In this document: in pieces, positions 63,657 to 64,000 of the stretch
Numbering within the stretch: the stretch's first letter is position 1
Layout: every line of letters begins with the position of its first letter
DNA from: Betaproteobacteria bacterium
Lineage (GTDB): Bacteria; Acidobacteriota; Terriglobia; Acidiferrales; UBA7541
DNA: 64,000 nucleotides
Reading direction: 5' to 3'
Assembly (NCBI GenBank): GCA_903970165.1
Contig: CAJCHZ010000004.1
Coordinates: forward strand, 1-64,000
Notes under the pieces: generated by a model
Database searches by the model: none
What the model was told of the DNA's origin: nothing
What the model saw: the letters and a program-made list of their open reading frames with translations, nothing else
Made by a program: the position numbers and the translations under genes

Positions 63657-64000
63657 TTAACACCGTATCGTTTTCCGCTTCTTGCCAATTCGTCCGGCGG
63701 CTTCGTTCTTTGCGATGTATGCGGTGGCCAGCGGCACTTCGCACGCTGTGTCGCCCATATCCACGGAAACTTTGCCAATCTGCTGTGCGGCGGCTTTCGC
63801 TTGCTTCAGCAGCGGCTTCACATAGGTTCCCGCTGCAATCACGAATCCGTTCATGGTATATCGCGCGCGGCCTTGTGCCGCGCCAATCTCTTTCACAATC
63901 GTTTTCAACAATCCTTCGATTTCGGCGAGGTCCAACTCTTCATCTGCTTTGGTGGCCATAAGGCCGGAGAGCGTGCACCAGCCCGCGGCGGCGACGTGTT
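63657..64000 (-). CDS. DNA alkylation repair protein (AlkD-like), C-terminal part only
   Basis: The frame is open to the window edge, beginning HVAAAGWCTLSGLMATKADEEL and ending in VSVDMGDTACEVPLATAYIAK and IGKKRKTIRC. These are the conserved last segments of HEAT-repeat DNA alkylation repair proteins (PF08713), including RARYTMNGFVIAAGTYVKPLLKQA. ATG 63959 is an internal Met, not the start; the gene continues beyond 64000. The family removes alkylated bases without base flipping. It lies just upstream of the serine hydrolase (27 bases). Confidence 0.85.
   Translation of the reverse strand, partial: HVAAAGWCTLSGLMATKADEELDLAEIEGLLKTIVKEIGAAQGRARYTMNGFVIAAGTYVKPLLKQAKAAAQQIGKVSVDMGDTACEVPLATAYIAKNEAAGRIGKKRKTIRC

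Overview
The window looks like chromosomal DNA of an Acidobacteriota (Acidobacteriia-like) bacterium. This rests on a GC-rich, mostly housekeeping gene set, an ADOP-type duplicated MacB/FtsX permease (283-2727), a large C-terminally Asn/Gly-rich radical SAM protein of the tetraether-synthase (Tes/COG1964) type (56461-58698), S9B peptidases, ARPP-1 and DUF1111 proteins, and dispersed REP-like repeats. The assignment is by gene content only. I saw no rRNA, tRNA or CRISPR.

Layout. 1-~130: edge of an IS110-family insertion sequence (first 12 codons of the transposase, minus strand). 283-10339: ADOP permease, folK, ARPP-1 protein, DPP-IV-like peptidase, a degenerate receiver protein and a two-gene secreted-protein operon. 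10447-14099: a doubled operator/promoter driving an SPL/PA0069-type radical SAM gene, two hypotheticals and a cyclic-nucleotide-binding/DUF1003 protein. 14165-18168: a TetR-HlyD-ABC ATPase-ABC permease efflux operon with its palindromic operator. 18264-25503: SYLF protein, dacB, mutS2, GGCT-like, dnaG. 25906-30126: di-haem DUF1111 oxidoreductase, a TatA-like remnant, rpoD and a small gene with no normal start codon. 30151-37916: MscS channel, DinB, MFS exporter with divergent marR, SRPBCC, DUF3052-like, Yip1, tgt.

38118-45571 is the most coherent block: yajC-secD-secF run straight into tonB-exbB-exbD-exbD-exbD and a TPR lipoprotein, so two proton-motive-force-driven envelope machines appear to be co-expressed. 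Most gaps carry a hairpin. 45739-52740: PAF-acetylhydrolase-like hydrolase, bifunctional RelA/SpoT, a lipoprotein, a zinc-site-less M1-like protein, RidA and a FecR-domain protein. 52983-54808: an ArsR-controlled unit (arsR, SRPBCC, a 48-residue CPVC protein, DUF899) with an apparently leaderless arsR start inside a textbook promoter/operator. 55024-64000: hypothetical, Tes-like radical SAM, SDR, FmdB, hypothetical, map, LysE, class-C serine hydrolase and the 3' end of a DNA alkylation repair gene cut by the window edge.

Several genes (tgt, relA, arsR, the 49485 lipoprotein) have a good -10 hexamer exactly 5-7 bases before the start codon and no usable Shine-Dalgarno, so leaderless transcripts seem common here. 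The candidates for less-described biology are the Tes-like enzyme, the SecDF-TonB-ExbBD operon, the GAAC-N7-GAA double box and the leaderless ArsR unit.
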